From Actinomycetota bacterium (GTDB lineage: Bacteria > Actinomycetota > Actinomycetes > Mycobacteriales > JACQDL01): DNA of 64,000 bases. Numbering within the stretch: position 1 is the stretch's first letter; every line of letters begins with the position of its first letter. Positions 40,474 to 48,649 of this stretch are shown piece after piece. Made by a program: the position numbers and the translations under genes. The stretch is taken from NCBI GenBank assembly GCA_016201065.1, contig JACQDL010000031.1, positions 1-64,000 of the forward strand, in the 5' to 3' direction. The notes beneath the pieces are model-generated. The model saw only the letters and a list, made by a program, of their open reading frames with translations. It did no database searches and was not told where the DNA came from.

Positions 40474-41130
40474 ATGCCGGCTCCCCCACCCGGTGAACCC
40501 GGCCAGGGCAGTCCCGCCACCCGGCGACGCGGCGAAGGGCTGCTGCGCGCCATCTACACGGCGACGATCGACCAACTTGCCGCGTGTGGCTACTCCGGCC
40601 TGACCATGGAGGGTGTCGCCGCGAGTGCCGGTACCGGCAAGGCGTCGCTGTACCGGCGATGGGCCAGCAAGGACGACCTCATCATCGAGGCCGTCAACCA
40701 TGTGCTGCTGGGCGCCGCCGACCTGCCGGACACCGGATCGGTCCGCGACGACCTGCTCGACCTGCTCCGCCGGACCACGGAGGTGGTCGCCAGCCCCACC
40801 GGGTGCGCCTTCTACGCGCTGATGCGCGGCAACCCGAGCGAGCGGGACTTCGCCATGCTCGCCAAGAAGCGGCTCATGCAGCCTCGCCACGCGCTCGTCC
40901 TCGAGCTCCTACAACGTGGCGTGGAACGCGGCGAGGTGCGCCCGGAGGCGGTGACGCCCCTCATCGGGCATGTCGGGATCGCCATGGTCAGTCACCTGAT
41001 CATGCTTAACGACGGTCAGGTGACCCCGGATGACCTGGTCCTGATCGTCGACGACATCCTGATGCCGATCGTGCGGGTCCGCGACGATCAGCCGTCGAAG
41101 TCGAGCACCACCCGCTCGCTGTCCGGCTGA
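40474..41130 (+). CDS. TetR-family regulator of the exporter
   Basis: 218 residues; ATG 40474 follows GGAG. N-terminal TetR helix-turn-helix (YTATIDQLAACGYSGLTMEG, ASAGTGKASLYRRWASKDDL), then a helical ligand domain. Divergent from the MFS gene with an operator between them, so probably its ligand-released repressor. The 3' end overlaps the convergent paaE stop by 43 bases. Confidence 0.9.
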   Translation: MPAPPPGEPGQGSPATRRRGEGLLRAIYTATIDQLAACGYSGLTMEGVAASAGTGKASLYRRWASKDDLIIEAVNHVLLGAADLPDTGSVRDDLLDLLRRTTEVVASPTGCAFYALMRGNPSERDFAMLAKKRLMQPRHALVLELLQRGVERGEVRPEAVTPLIGHVGIAMVSHLIMLNDGQVTPDDLVLIVDDILMPIVRVRDDQPSKSSTTRSLSG

Positions 41131-42185
41131 GCCTGGCAGGCCAGCACCACCCCGGCGGCGATCTCGTCGGCCTCCAACGCGAAGTTGCGCACCATCTCGA
41201 CCCGGCCTTCCCGCAGCCGCGCCCGGCAGGTCCCGCACACCCCGCTCCGGCAGGAGTACGGCGCATCCGGGCGCCACCGCAGCGCGACGTCAAGGATGCG
41301 CTCACCACGACGTTCCATCGGGAACGTCGACGCCCGGCCGTCCAGCACCACCGTGACGTCGCACTCCGACCCGTCATCGGCCACCGCCGTGGCAGCGGGG
41401 CGGGGCGGCTCGTCGCCGACGTGGAACAGCTCGAAATGCACACGCGCGGGGTCGACACCAGCGGACGACAGCACGGCCCGGGCATCCTGCACCATCTCGA
41501 ACGGTCCGCACAGCAGCCACTCGTCCACCGTCGTCGGCTCGACCAACGCGTCGAGAAGCAAGGGCAGCTTCACCCGGTCCAGCCGGCCGGCCAGCAGCTC
41601 GACCTCGGGCTGCTCGCGGGAGAGCACGTGCACCAGCTGCAACCGGGTCGGGTACCGATCCTTGAGGTCGGCCAGCTCCTCCAGGAACATCACCGACGAC
41701 GTGCTGCGGTTCCCGTACAGCAGGGTGCACCGGCTGCCCGGCTCCTCGGCCAGCACGGTGGCCAGGATCGACAGCACCGGCGTGATCCCGCTTCCGGCCG
41801 CCACCGCCGCGTAGTGCTTGGCATGCGTCGGATCGATCGGCACGGTGAAGGTCCCGGTCGGGGTCATCACATCGAGCCGGTCACCGGCCACCAGCCGGTC
41901 GTGCGCGTACGCCGAGAACGCACCGCCCGGCAGCCGTTTGACCGCCACCCGCAACGGCGCCCCACTCGCCGGCGAGCAGATCGAGTAGGTCCGGCGCACC
42001 TCCGCACCGTCCAGCTCGCACCGCAGCGCCAGGTGCTGTCCGGGCAGGAACCGGTAGTCCTCGCGCAGCTCGGCCGGCACAGCGAAGGTCAGCACCACCG
42101 AGTCGTCGGTGAGCGGCTGCACGCCGGCCACCGTCAGCGGGTGGAAGACCGCCCGCCGGTGGCCGGCCGACACCACGGCCGGCAT
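41088..42185 (-). CDS. paaE: Phenylacetyl-CoA epoxidase reductase
   Basis: 365 residues. FAD domain with RRTYSICSPASGAPLRVAVK, NAD(P)-binding AAGSGITPVLSILATVL and YGNRSTSSVMFLEEL, and a C-terminal plant-type 2Fe-2S ferredoxin (YSCRSGVCGTCRARL, ending with VVLACQA). Passes electrons to the PaaABC epoxidase. Follows paaD through a tandem-repeat junction. ATG 42185 has no good ribosome site of its own, consistent with coupled re-initiation. Confidence 0.94.
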   Translation of the reverse strand: MPAVVSAGHRRAVFHPLTVAGVQPLTDDSVVLTFAVPAELREDYRFLPGQHLALRCELDGAEVRRTYSICSPASGAPLRVAVKRLPGGAFSAYAHDRLVAGDRLDVMTPTGTFTVPIDPTHAKHYAAVAAGSGITPVLSILATVLAEEPGSRCTLLYGNRSTSSVMFLEELADLKDRYPTRLQLVHVLSREQPEVELLAGRLDRVKLPLLLDALVEPTTVDEWLLCGPFEMVQDARAVLSSAGVDPARVHFELFHVGDEPPRPAATAVADDGSECDVTVVLDGRASTFPMERRGERILDVALRWRPDAPYSCRSGVCGTCRARLREGRVEMVRNFALEADEIAAGVVLACQAQPDSERVVLDFDG

Positions 42186-42250
42186 CAGCGCGCCCCGAAC
42201 ATCAGTGCGCCCCGACCATCAGCGCGCCCCGAACATCAGCGCGCCCCGAA
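42183..42250 (-). repeat. 17-bp tandem repeat with four mini-ORFs, paaD-paaE junction
   Basis: Four 17-bp units lie end to end. On the minus strand each reads ATG-TTC-GGG-GCG-CGC-TGA (one unit reads MVGAH), and each TGA overlaps the next ATG (TGATG). The chain joins the paaD stop to the paaE start. It looks like repeated duplication of a stop-start junction. Confidence 0.85.
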
Positions 42251-42252
42251 CA

Positions 42253-42783
42253 TCAGTGCACCCGGAAGTAGTCGAACGGCTCCAGGCACGCCGTGCACCG
42301 ATACTGCGCCTTGCACGCGGTGGAGCCCCACCGACTCACCACGAGCGTGTCGAACGATCCGCAACGCGGGCACCGCACCGCCAGCTCGACCGGTACGGGC
42401 ACCCGGCCTGGGCCTGGGCCCTGGGCCGGGCCTGGCGCCGGGCCCAGGGCCGGCCGGGCAGGGTGGGCGGGTGGCGCGATCCCGAACTCGGCGAGCTTGC
42501 GCCGACCGCTCTCGCTCATCCAGTCCGTCGTCCAGGCCGGCGCGAGCACGGTCCGCACGGACACGTCGTCGATCCCGTGCCGGCGCAGCGAGGTCTCGAT
42601 GTCCGCCCGGATCGCCTCCATCGCCGGGCACCCCGTGTACGTCGGTGTGATCGTCACCTCGACGCGCCCCGAGTCGCCGACGTCGACGGTGCGCAGCACC
42701 CCGAGATCGCCGATGGTCAGCACGGGGATCTCGGGGTCCGGGACGGCCGCTACCAGCTCCCGGACCTCCTCCGCGGTCACCAC
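42253..42783 (-). CDS. paaD: Phenylacetate epoxidase assembly protein
   Basis: 176 residues. MIP18/DUF59 domain: VPDPEIPVLTIGDLGVLR, VTITPTYTGCPAMEAIRADI and VLAPAWTTDWMSESGRRKLA. C-terminal zinc ribbon CPRCGSFDT, STACKAQYRCTACLEPFDYF. A proline/glycine linker joins them. Needed for iron-sulfur maturation of the complex. GTG 42783 or 42780 may start it, both overlapping paaC. Confidence 0.92.
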   Translation of the reverse strand: MVTAEEVRELVAAVPDPEIPVLTIGDLGVLRTVDVGDSGRVEVTITPTYTGCPAMEAIRADIETSLRRHGIDDVSVRTVLAPAWTTDWMSESGRRKLAEFGIAPPAHPARPALGPAPGPAQGPGPGRVPVPVELAVRCPRCGSFDTLVVSRWGSTACKAQYRCTACLEPFDYFRVH

Positions 42784-43523
42784 TCAGTGTCCTCGGGGTA
42801 GGAACGGCGCAGGTACTGCATCTCGGCCAGCAGGTACCCCATGTGCTCGGTGTGAATGCCCCGCCGGCCACCGGTCACCCGCGCCGGCAGGACCGGGACG
42901 GTGAGGGTGGCCTCCTTGAGTATCCCGTCCACGAAGGAGGCCCACTGCGGGCTGAACGTGCCCGGGTCCACGCCGACGCCCGCCGCGGCAACCTCACGGG
43001 TCAGCGCGTCGGACTCGAACAGCTCCGCCGTGTACGGCCAGCAGGCCTCCAGCGCGGCCTGCATCCGCACGTGCGACTCGTCGGTGCCGTCGCCGAGCCG
43101 GAGCGTCCACTGCACGGCATGATCCCGGTGGTAGGCAACCTCCTTGACGGCCCGGGCCGCGACCGCCGCGAGCGTCGGATCGGCCGAGCCGGACAGCCGG
43201 TCGTAGAGCAGGTACTGGTAGGCCGAGAAGAACAGCATCCGGGCGATCGTCATCCCGAAGTCACCGTTGGGCAGCTCGACGAACTGCACGTTGCAGAACT
43301 CCCGCTCGTCCCGCAGGTAGGCGAGATCGTCCTCGCTGCGGCCGTCGAAGCTGCCGGCGTAGGTGAGCAACGACCTGGCCTGCCCGAGCAGGTCGAGGGC
43401 GATGTTCGCCAGCGCGAGATCCTCCTCCAGCTCGGGCGCGCGGGAGATCCAACCGGCCAGCCGTTGCGCCGCGACCAGGGCGTCATCGCCGAGCCGGAGC
43501 GTGTAGGTGGCGACGGCGCTCAT
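42777..43523 (-). CDS. paaC: Phenylacetyl-CoA epoxidase structural subunit
   Basis: 248 residues from ATG 43523 overlapping the paaB stop. Ferritin-like helices: YTLRLGDDALVAAQRLAGWI, LANIALDLLGQARSLLTYAG, ADPTLAAVAARAVKEVAYHR and GRRGIHTEHMGYLLAEMQYL. Forms the heterodimer core with PaaA but lacks its full iron ligand set in this family. Second-last of the translationally coupled paa run before paaD. Confidence 0.93.
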   Translation of the reverse strand: MSAVATYTLRLGDDALVAAQRLAGWISRAPELEEDLALANIALDLLGQARSLLTYAGSFDGRSEDDLAYLRDEREFCNVQFVELPNGDFGMTIARMLFFSAYQYLLYDRLSGSADPTLAAVAARAVKEVAYHRDHAVQWTLRLGDGTDESHVRMQAALEACWPYTAELFESDALTREVAAAGVGVDPGTFSPQWASFVDGILKEATLTVPVLPARVTGGRRGIHTEHMGYLLAEMQYLRRSYPEDTEW

Positions 43524-43849
43524 AGCTGCCGCACCCCGTCGGGCACGTCGTAGAACGTCGGGTGCCGGTACGCCTTGTCCCCCGCCGGGGCGAAGAACGG
43601 GTCCTTCTCGTCCGGCGAGGACGCCGTGATGGCAGACGCGGGCACCACCCACACCGACACGCCTTCCTGCCGCCGGGTGTACACGTCGCGGGCGTTGCGC
43701 AGCGCCAGGGTCGCGTCGGGGGCGTGCAGCGAACCGACGTGTACGTGCGACAGGCCGCGCCTGGCCCGCACGAACACCTCCCACAGCGGCCAGTCCCGCC
43801 GCTCGCCCGGGCCGGGCCGGGCCACCCTGCCGGGGTCCGGTGTGCTCAC
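43520..43849 (-). CDS. paaB: Phenylacetyl-CoA epoxidase subunit B
   Basis: 109 residues from GTG 43849 overlapping paaA by [42 protein letters not shown] and [15 protein letters not shown] are the PaaB signature. Small bridging subunit of the epoxidase. The N-terminal 18 residues are a less conserved extension. Confidence 0.93.
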   Translation of the reverse strand: MSTPDPGRVARPGPGERRDWPLWEVFVRARRGLSHVHVGSLHAPDATLALRNARDVYTRRQEGVSVWVVPASAITASSPDEKDPFFAPAGDKAYRHPTFYDVPDGVRQL

Positions 43850-44793
43850 GCGACGCTCACCGCCTCGACCGATCGTTTCGCCGCGTACGCCACGGCCGCG
43901 TCACGGACCCACGCACCCTCGGCGTGTGCGCGACGCTTGTGCTCCATCCGCGCGGCGTTGCACGGACCGTGGCCGCGCAGCACCCGGGTGAACTCCTCCC
44001 AGTCGATCGGCCCGTGGTCGTAGTGGCCTCGCTCGGCGTTCCAGGTGAGCTGCGGATCGGGCAGGGTCAGCCCGAGCGCCTCGGCCTGCGGGACGATCAT
44101 GTCGACGAACCGTTGCCGCAGCTCGTCGTTGGACAACCGCTTGATCCGCCACGCCATCGAGCGGGCCGAGTGGGTGGACTCGGCGTCCGGCGGTCCGAAC
44201 ATCATCAGCGACGGCCAGTACCAGCGGTCCAGCGCGTCCTGCGCCATCGCCTTCTGCCGTGACGAGCCGTGGGAGAGGGTGTACAGGATCTCGTAGCCCT
44301 GCCGCTGGTGGAAGGACTCCTCCTTGCAGACCCGGACCATGGCCCGGGCGTACGGGCCGTATGAGCACCGGCACAGCGGGATCTGGTTGGTGATCGCCGC
44401 ACCATCCACCAACCAACCGATCGCGCCGACATCGGCCCAGGTCAGCGTCGGGTAGTTGAAGATCGATGAGTACTTCTGCTGACCGTCGTGCAGCAGATCC
44501 GTCAGCTCGGCCCGGCTCACGCCGAGGGTCTCCGCGGCGGAGTACAGGTACAGCCCGTGCCCGGCCTCGTCCTGCACCTTGGCGACGAGGATGGCCTTGC
44601 GTTTCAACGACGGAGCCCGGCTGATCCAGTTGCCCTCGGGCTGCATCCCGATGACCTCGGAATGCGCGTGCTGGGCGATCTGCCTGATCAACGTGGTGCG
44701 GTACCCCTCCGGCATCCAGTCCCGGGGTTCGATCCGTTGGTCGGCGGCGAGCGTCGCCTCGAACCGCTCCGCCAACTCCGCGGTCTCCGGCAT
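43846..44793 (-). CDS. paaA: Phenylacetyl-CoA epoxidase catalytic subunit
   Basis: 315 residues; ATG 44793 after GGGAGG. Di-iron ferritin-like fold with [20 protein letters not shown] and [20 protein letters not shown] (the two E-x2-H iron ligand pairs). Epoxidises phenylacetyl-CoA as the first ring step of the aerobic phenylacetate pathway. First gene of paaABCDE; promoter region holds a palindromic operator. Later pathway genes are not in the window. Confidence 0.95.
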   Translation of the reverse strand: MPETAELAERFEATLAADQRIEPRDWMPEGYRTTLIRQIAQHAHSEVIGMQPEGNWISRAPSLKRKAILVAKVQDEAGHGLYLYSAAETLGVSRAELTDLLHDGQQKYSSIFNYPTLTWADVGAIGWLVDGAAITNQIPLCRCSYGPYARAMVRVCKEESFHQRQGYEILYTLSHGSSRQKAMAQDALDRWYWPSLMMFGPPDAESTHSARSMAWRIKRLSNDELRQRFVDMIVPQAEALGLTLPDPQLTWNAERGHYDHGPIDWEEFTRVLRGHGPCNAARMEHKRRAHAEGAWVRDAAVAYAAKRSVEAVSVA

Positions 44794-44802
44794 CCACGCC
44801 TC

Positions 44803-44814
44803 CCGAACGTTCGG
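44803..44814. promoter_or_regulatory. Palindromic operator upstream of paaA
   Basis: CCGAACGTTCGG is a perfect 12-bp palindrome ten bases before the paaA start, followed by TCGGTCGG. Position and symmetry fit the TetR-type regulator encoded divergently at 44905. Confidence 0.6.
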
Positions 44815-44904
44815 TCGGTTCAGCGTAAGGTCGATTTCGCCGGGCTGGCAAGGATGTCAGGAATCCCGTCCGCCGCCACACCTCCGGTCACCCCGGTCCC
44901 TACC

Positions 44905-45510
44905 ATGCTCGCCATGTGTGCCCGCATTGCACCTGATGACCAGCGCAAACGGCATTCTCCCGACTCGCTGCTGCGGATCGCCGTCGAGGTCTTCACGCTG
45001 CGCGGGTACGACGGCACCAGCATGGAGCACATCGCCGCCGCCAGTGGGATCACCAAGTCGTCGATCTACCACCACGTGCGCGGCAAGGAGGAGTTGTTAA
45101 GGCTCGCCCTGCGGCGCGCGCTCGACGGGCTGTCCGCGGTGCTCGACGAGCCGGAGGCCCGCTCCGGCAAGGCCGTGGACCGGCTGGAATGCGTGATCCG
45201 GCGATCGGTGGAGGTGCTGGCAGCCGAGCGACCGTACGTCACCTTGCTCCTTCGGGTACGGGGCAACACGCCGACCGAGGTGTGGGCACTGGAGCAGCGG
45301 CGGGCCTTCGACCGGGCGGTGGCCGGCCTGGTCGAGCGCGCCGTGGCGGACGGTGACCTGCGCGCCGGCCTTGATCCCCGGCTGGCCACCCGACTCGTCT
45401 TCGGTCTCGTCAACTCGCTCACCGAATGGTGGCAGCCCGACCGCGGCGATCCGGAGCGGATGGCCGACGCGGTCGTGGCACTGGTCTTCGGCGGCCTGCT
45501 CCGCCGGTGA
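44905..45510 (+). CDS. TetR-family regulator of paa genes
   Basis: 201 residues from ATG 44905 (a second ATG at 44914). Helix-turn-helix EVFTLRGYDGTSMEHIAAAS, GITKSSIYHHVRGKEELLRL. Divergent from paaA with a palindrome between. Actinobacterial PaaR-type regulators of this class respond to phenylacetyl-CoA; identity as PaaR is inferred from context. Confidence 0.88.
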   Translation: MLAMCARIAPDDQRKRHSPDSLLRIAVEVFTLRGYDGTSMEHIAAASGITKSSIYHHVRGKEELLRLALRRALDGLSAVLDEPEARSGKAVDRLECVIRRSVEVLAAERPYVTLLLRVRGNTPTEVWALEQRRAFDRAVAGLVERAVADGDLRAGLDPRLATRLVFGLVNSLTEWWQPDRGDPERMADAVVALVFGGLLRR

Positions 45511-45618
45511 GTTCGTGCCACCGGAGTCGCGGGACTATCGCGTAGTACGGCATCGTTTGGCGACTTTGCCATGTCATGCTGCCGGATGCGGTTGACCGGA
45601 CGGTTTGGAGGCACGCCT

Positions 45619-46434
45619 GTGACACAGCTCAGGTACCCCCCACCAGGAGTTGCGGCCATGGTCGCCGCGGTCATGCTGGCCGCCGTACCCGGGGCAGTGC
45701 TCGCTCCCCGGGCGCAGGGCGGCCCGCCGCGCGTGGCGGAGCGCGCCCACGCAGCGGTCAGCCGGACGGCCGCGCCCGGTGCGGAGGACCGGTCGCCAGC
45801 CTCCCGGTCCGCGACGGCCGCACGTCGAGCGCCCGCACCACCCCGCCGGCCCATCACGAACCTGCCAGCACCCGGACGCACGGTCGTCCTGACCTTCGAC
45901 GACGGCCCTGACCCGCGCTGGACACCGACCGTGCTCGACCTGCTCCGCCAGTACCACGCCCGAGCCGTGTTCTGCCTGGTCGGGGTGCATGTGGCGGAAC
46001 AGCCGGCGCTGGTCCGCCGGATCGTGCGGGAGGGTCACCTGCTGTGCGATCACACCTGGACCCACGACGAGCGCCTGCCACACCGCAGCCTCGCCGTGAT
46101 CGAGAGCGAGATCGGCCGCACCGCCACCGAACTGGCGACGCTGACCGGCCGCCGGCCACGCTACTTCCGCGCCCCTGGTGGCAACTGGGCTCCCAACGTC
46201 ATCGCCGTGGCCCGGTCCGGGGGGATGGCTCCGCTCGGCTGGTCGGTCGACCCCACCGACTGGGCGCGCCCGGGCAGTTCCGTCATCGCCACCAGGGTGC
46301 TGGCCGCCGTGCACCCTGGCGCGGTAGTCCTGATGCATGACGGATACGGCCGACGGGAGCAGAGCGTCGCCGCGTTGCGGACGATCCTGCGGGTGCTGGC
46401 GGCGCGCGGATATCGCTTCGCCGTACCGGACTGA
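45619..46434 (+). CDS. Secreted polysaccharide deacetylase
   Basis: 271 residues from GTG 45619 behind GGAGG. An N-terminal hydrophobic segment (VAAMVAAVMLAAVPGAVLAP) acts as signal or anchor, then an Ala/Pro linker. NodB domain from about residue 95: VVLTFDDGPDPRWTP (metal Asp), CDHTWTHDERLP (H-x3-H), YFRAPGGNWAPN and VVLMHDGYGRREQ. Likely removes N-acetyl groups from cell-wall glycan or another polysaccharide. Confidence 0.9.
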   Translation: MTQLRYPPPGVAAMVAAVMLAAVPGAVLAPRAQGGPPRVAERAHAAVSRTAAPGAEDRSPASRSATAARRAPAPPRRPITNLPAPGRTVVLTFDDGPDPRWTPTVLDLLRQYHARAVFCLVGVHVAEQPALVRRIVREGHLLCDHTWTHDERLPHRSLAVIESEIGRTATELATLTGRRPRYFRAPGGNWAPNVIAVARSGGMAPLGWSVDPTDWARPGSSVIATRVLAAVHPGAVVLMHDGYGRREQSVAALRTILRVLAARGYRFAVPD

Positions 46435-46613
46435 TCCCGGGTGATCCACCGGAGCCCGCGTGGGACCGGGGCGAGGGCTGTTGGACCTTGCGAGACCGTT
46501 CGCGTATGCTGGCCCGGCGCCCAACGGAGGCAGTGGGTGCGCAACGGATCGAATCCGGTCAACGTGGTCGCCACAGCCTGTGCGATCATCAGGCAGGTCA
46601 TGGTCCGGACCGC

Positions 46614-46686
46614 GCCCCCATCGTCTAGAGGCCCAGGACGCCGCCCTTTCAAGGCGGTAGCACGGGTTCGAATCCCGTTGGGGGCA
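46614..46686 (+). tRNA. tRNA-Glu (UUC)
   Basis: 73 nt. Acceptor GCCCCCA pairs with TGGGGGC, anticodon loop CTTTCAA (UUC), T arm CGGG/CCCG with TTCGAAT. First of a three-tRNA cluster. Confidence 0.97.
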
Positions 46687-46691
46687 CGCAA

Positions 46692-46765
46692 GGCCCCGTA
46701 GCGCAGTTGGTTAGCGCGCCGCCCTGTCACGGCGGAGGTCGCGGGTTCGAGTCCCGTCGGGGTCG
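46692..46765 (+). tRNA. tRNA-Asp (GUC)
   Basis: 74 nt. Acceptor GGCCCCG pairs with CGGGGTC (one G-U), anticodon loop CTGTCAC (GUC), T loop TTCGAGT. CCA follows directly at 46766-46768. Five bases after tRNA-Glu. Confidence 0.97.
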
Positions 46766-46797
46766 CCAACGTTGTGTCGGCGCCAGAGGCCGGCTAC

Positions 46798-46871
46798 GGC
46801 CAGGTAGCTCAGTTGGTACGAGCGTCCGCCTGAAAAGCGGAAGGTCGGCGGTTCGACCCCGCCCCTTGCCA
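46798..46871 (+). tRNA. tRNA-Phe (GAA)
   Basis: 74 nt. Acceptor GGCCAGG with CCTTGCC, anticodon loop CTGAAAA (GAA), T arm GGCGG/CCGCC, discriminator A. Third tRNA of the cluster. Confidence 0.95.
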
Positions 46872-47095
46872 CCCATCGTGACCAGCGCTCTTCGCGGCGC
46901 GTAGTCGCCGGCCCGGCCCTGGCCTGCAATAACGTGGCAGTGCGTTGACCACTCCGGCCGAGACCGCCTTCCGATCGAGTCGAACTGCTCACGGATTGCT
47001 CAGCGGGCACGACTCGTCGAGTGTCCTGGTGCCAGGTCGCTCTCGCGCGGGGAGGCCCTGATGGGTGATACTAAGTACAGGGAGATAGACGGTTA

Positions 47096-47115
47096 CTGTC
47101 TACTACGCTAGACAG
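47096..47115. promoter_or_regulatory. HicAB operator/promoter
   Basis: CTGTCTA and TAGACAG form a perfect inverted repeat around CTACGC. TAGACA at 47109-47114 is a -10-like hexamer exactly six bases before the hicA ATG, suggesting a leaderless message with its operator over the -10. Confidence 0.6.
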
Positions 47116-47120
47116 TTGGG

Positions 47121-47339
47121 ATGAAGTGGCAGGAGCTGATGCGGCGGCTGGCGGACTTGGCGAATGCTCGCGGTGTCGAGATGACCACCGTCGAAGGTGG
47201 TAGCCACACGAAGATCACGATCGGATCGGCGCGCACCACCGTGCCGCGGCACGCTGAGGTCAACGAACTCACGGCCAGGGGCATCCTGCGCCACGTCGAG
47301 ACTGCGCTGGCAGGGACCGAATCCGGGAACGCCGAGTAG
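47121..47339 (+). CDS. hicA: HicA toxin (mRNA interferase)
   Basis: 72 residues. ELMRRLADLANARGVEMTTV then EGGSHTKITIGSARTTVPRH: the dsRBD-like fold with active-site His 29, followed by LTARGILRHVETAL. Cleaves mRNA when free. Precedes the antitoxin by 12 bases, the normal hicAB order. Located just downstream of a tRNA cluster, a usual landing spot for accessory genes. Confidence 0.87.
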   Translation: MKWQELMRRLADLANARGVEMTTVEGGSHTKITIGSARTTVPRHAEVNELTARGILRHVETALAGTESGNAE

Positions 47340-47351
47340 AAGGAAACCGGG

Positions 47352-47777
47352 GTGAGCGCGGTGGGTCGACGGTACGTGGCGGTGGCCGAGCGGACTGGCC
47401 AGTGGTGGGCGATCACGGTGCCCGAAGTGCCCGGTGTGTTCACGCAGGCGCGACGCCTGGACGGGCCGAGCGGAGCCGGTGCGATGGTGCGTGACGCCCT
47501 AGCGCTGATGCTCGACATCCCGGCCGACCAGATTGACATCGAGGTGAGGCCGCAACTGCCCGAAGACCTGGATCGGGTCGCCGCGCAGGTCCGCGAGGCA
47601 CGCGCCGAGGCCGACGTCGTGGCAGCCGCGGCAACCCGAGCAGCGGCCGATCTGGCCCGCCGGTTGACGGCGGCTGGGATCTCCGTGCGGGACGCCGGTG
47701 CCGTGATGGGACTGTCCCCGCAGCGTGTCTCGCAGCTGGCACAGCGACCCGCAGACGAACAGCGAGCCGCTTCGTAA
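47352..47777 (+). CDS. hicB: HicB antitoxin
   Basis: 141 residues from GTG. N-terminal HicB domain (RYVAVAERTGQWWAITVPEV, PGVFTQARRLDGPSGAGAMV, RDALALMLDIPADQIDIEV). The C-terminal half has a helix (REARAEADVVAAAATRAAAD) and a helix-turn-helix (AGISVRDAGAVMGLSPQRVS) that should bind the operator. Neutralises HicA and represses the operon. Confidence 0.88.
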   Translation: MSAVGRRYVAVAERTGQWWAITVPEVPGVFTQARRLDGPSGAGAMVRDALALMLDIPADQIDIEVRPQLPEDLDRVAAQVREARAEADVVAAAATRAAADLARRLTAAGISVRDAGAVMGLSPQRVSQLAQRPADEQRAAS

Positions 47778-47789
47778 CCGTACTCACGG

Positions 47790-47953
47790 CGGGCCGCACG
47801 GGACCCGCTCCGCCACCGCCGGTACGGCGCGAGCCGCCCGTCCACGTCCTGCAACGGACGCGCGTTGATCCGGCAGGTGCGCTGCTGCGCCACCGTACGG
47901 CAGGAGACGAAGCCGGCCTGTCGCAAGACCGCCAGGCCGCGGCATATACCCAT
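47790..47953 (-). pseudogene. ArsR-family regulator remnant
   Basis: On the minus strand the frame reads LAVLRQAGFVSCRTVAQQRT, then INARPLQDVDGRLAPYRR, which matches the recognition helix to C-terminal part of ArsR regulators. The N-terminal half is missing and the frame loses homology after about 47815. No start or ribosome site fits. It lies between hicB and a 2H phosphoesterase gene and looks like a decayed fragment. Confidence 0.6.
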
Positions 47954-48021
47954 TGAGGACTAGAACGATGCAATGCTGCCGAACCTGCAGGGCAGGTTCT
48001 GGGTTGGCAAGATGAGCACTT

Positions 48022-48546
48022 GTGGCAGATGCGATCGAGATGTTCCTGGATGCCGACACCGACCACGCCGTTCGCGCGATCTGGGAACGGCTCCACGACG
48101 CAGGGATACCGAGCGTCACCGGCCAGGCGCCGGGCCGCCGGCCGCACGTCACCCTCGCCGTGACCGAGCGCCTCGCGGCCCAGGAGATCGCCGCGCTGCG
48201 CACCGCCATCGCCTCGACGCCCCTCCCCGGCCTGCACCTGGGGCACCTTGGCGCCTTCACGTCCCAGCGTGGCGTGCTGTTCCTCGGGGTCAGCGTGAGC
48301 CGTGCGCTGCTGGCCCTGCACGCCGCGGTGCATGCGGCGATCCCGGCGCAGAAGACGAGTTCGTGGCCCCAGTGCCGTCCTGGCGTGTGGATCCCACACT
48401 GCACGCTGGCAGGCCGGCTGGATGCCGCGGACCTCGGTGCGGCGGTGGCCGCCCTCGTGCCGCTCCAACCGCTCGACGCGCAGGTCATCGGGGTCGGTGC
48501 GGTCGAGATCGGCACCGGCAAGACTGTCGCCCTCATCGCGCCCTAG
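48022..48546 (+). CDS. 2H phosphoesterase (2'-5' RNA ligase-like)
   Basis: 174 residues from GTG. Two HxT motifs, RRPHVTLAVTER and WIPHCTLAGR, at about 46 and 129 define the 2H superfamily. The family includes cyclic phosphodiesterases and RNA-end processing enzymes; no finer call is possible. Stands alone. Confidence 0.85.
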   Translation: MADAIEMFLDADTDHAVRAIWERLHDAGIPSVTGQAPGRRPHVTLAVTERLAAQEIAALRTAIASTPLPGLHLGHLGAFTSQRGVLFLGVSVSRALLALHAAVHAAIPAQKTSSWPQCRPGVWIPHCTLAGRLDAADLGAAVAALVPLQPLDAQVIGVGAVEIGTGKTVALIAP

Positions 48547-48649
48547 CGGGTTCTCCGGGCACCCGCTTGCGAATATAGATGACCGTCTGATTGTATTGCT
48601 GTCATTGGTTGATGGCAAGACTACTTGTGGCTCGGGTCCCGGAGGATCA

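Noticed and set aside
42183-42253. Short repeats as a CRISPR array
   Set aside because: Units are 17 bp in direct tandem with no spacers; they are explained by stop-start duplication.
46161-47010. Minus-strand frames over the tRNA cluster
   Set aside because: They translate tRNA sequence (RNQLRYGALRAPNGIRTRA type text), a known artefact.
48302-48649. N-terminal extension of the hydrolase at 48650
   Set aside because: It overlaps the 2H gene in another frame, and the perfect GGAGG site fixes the start at 48650.
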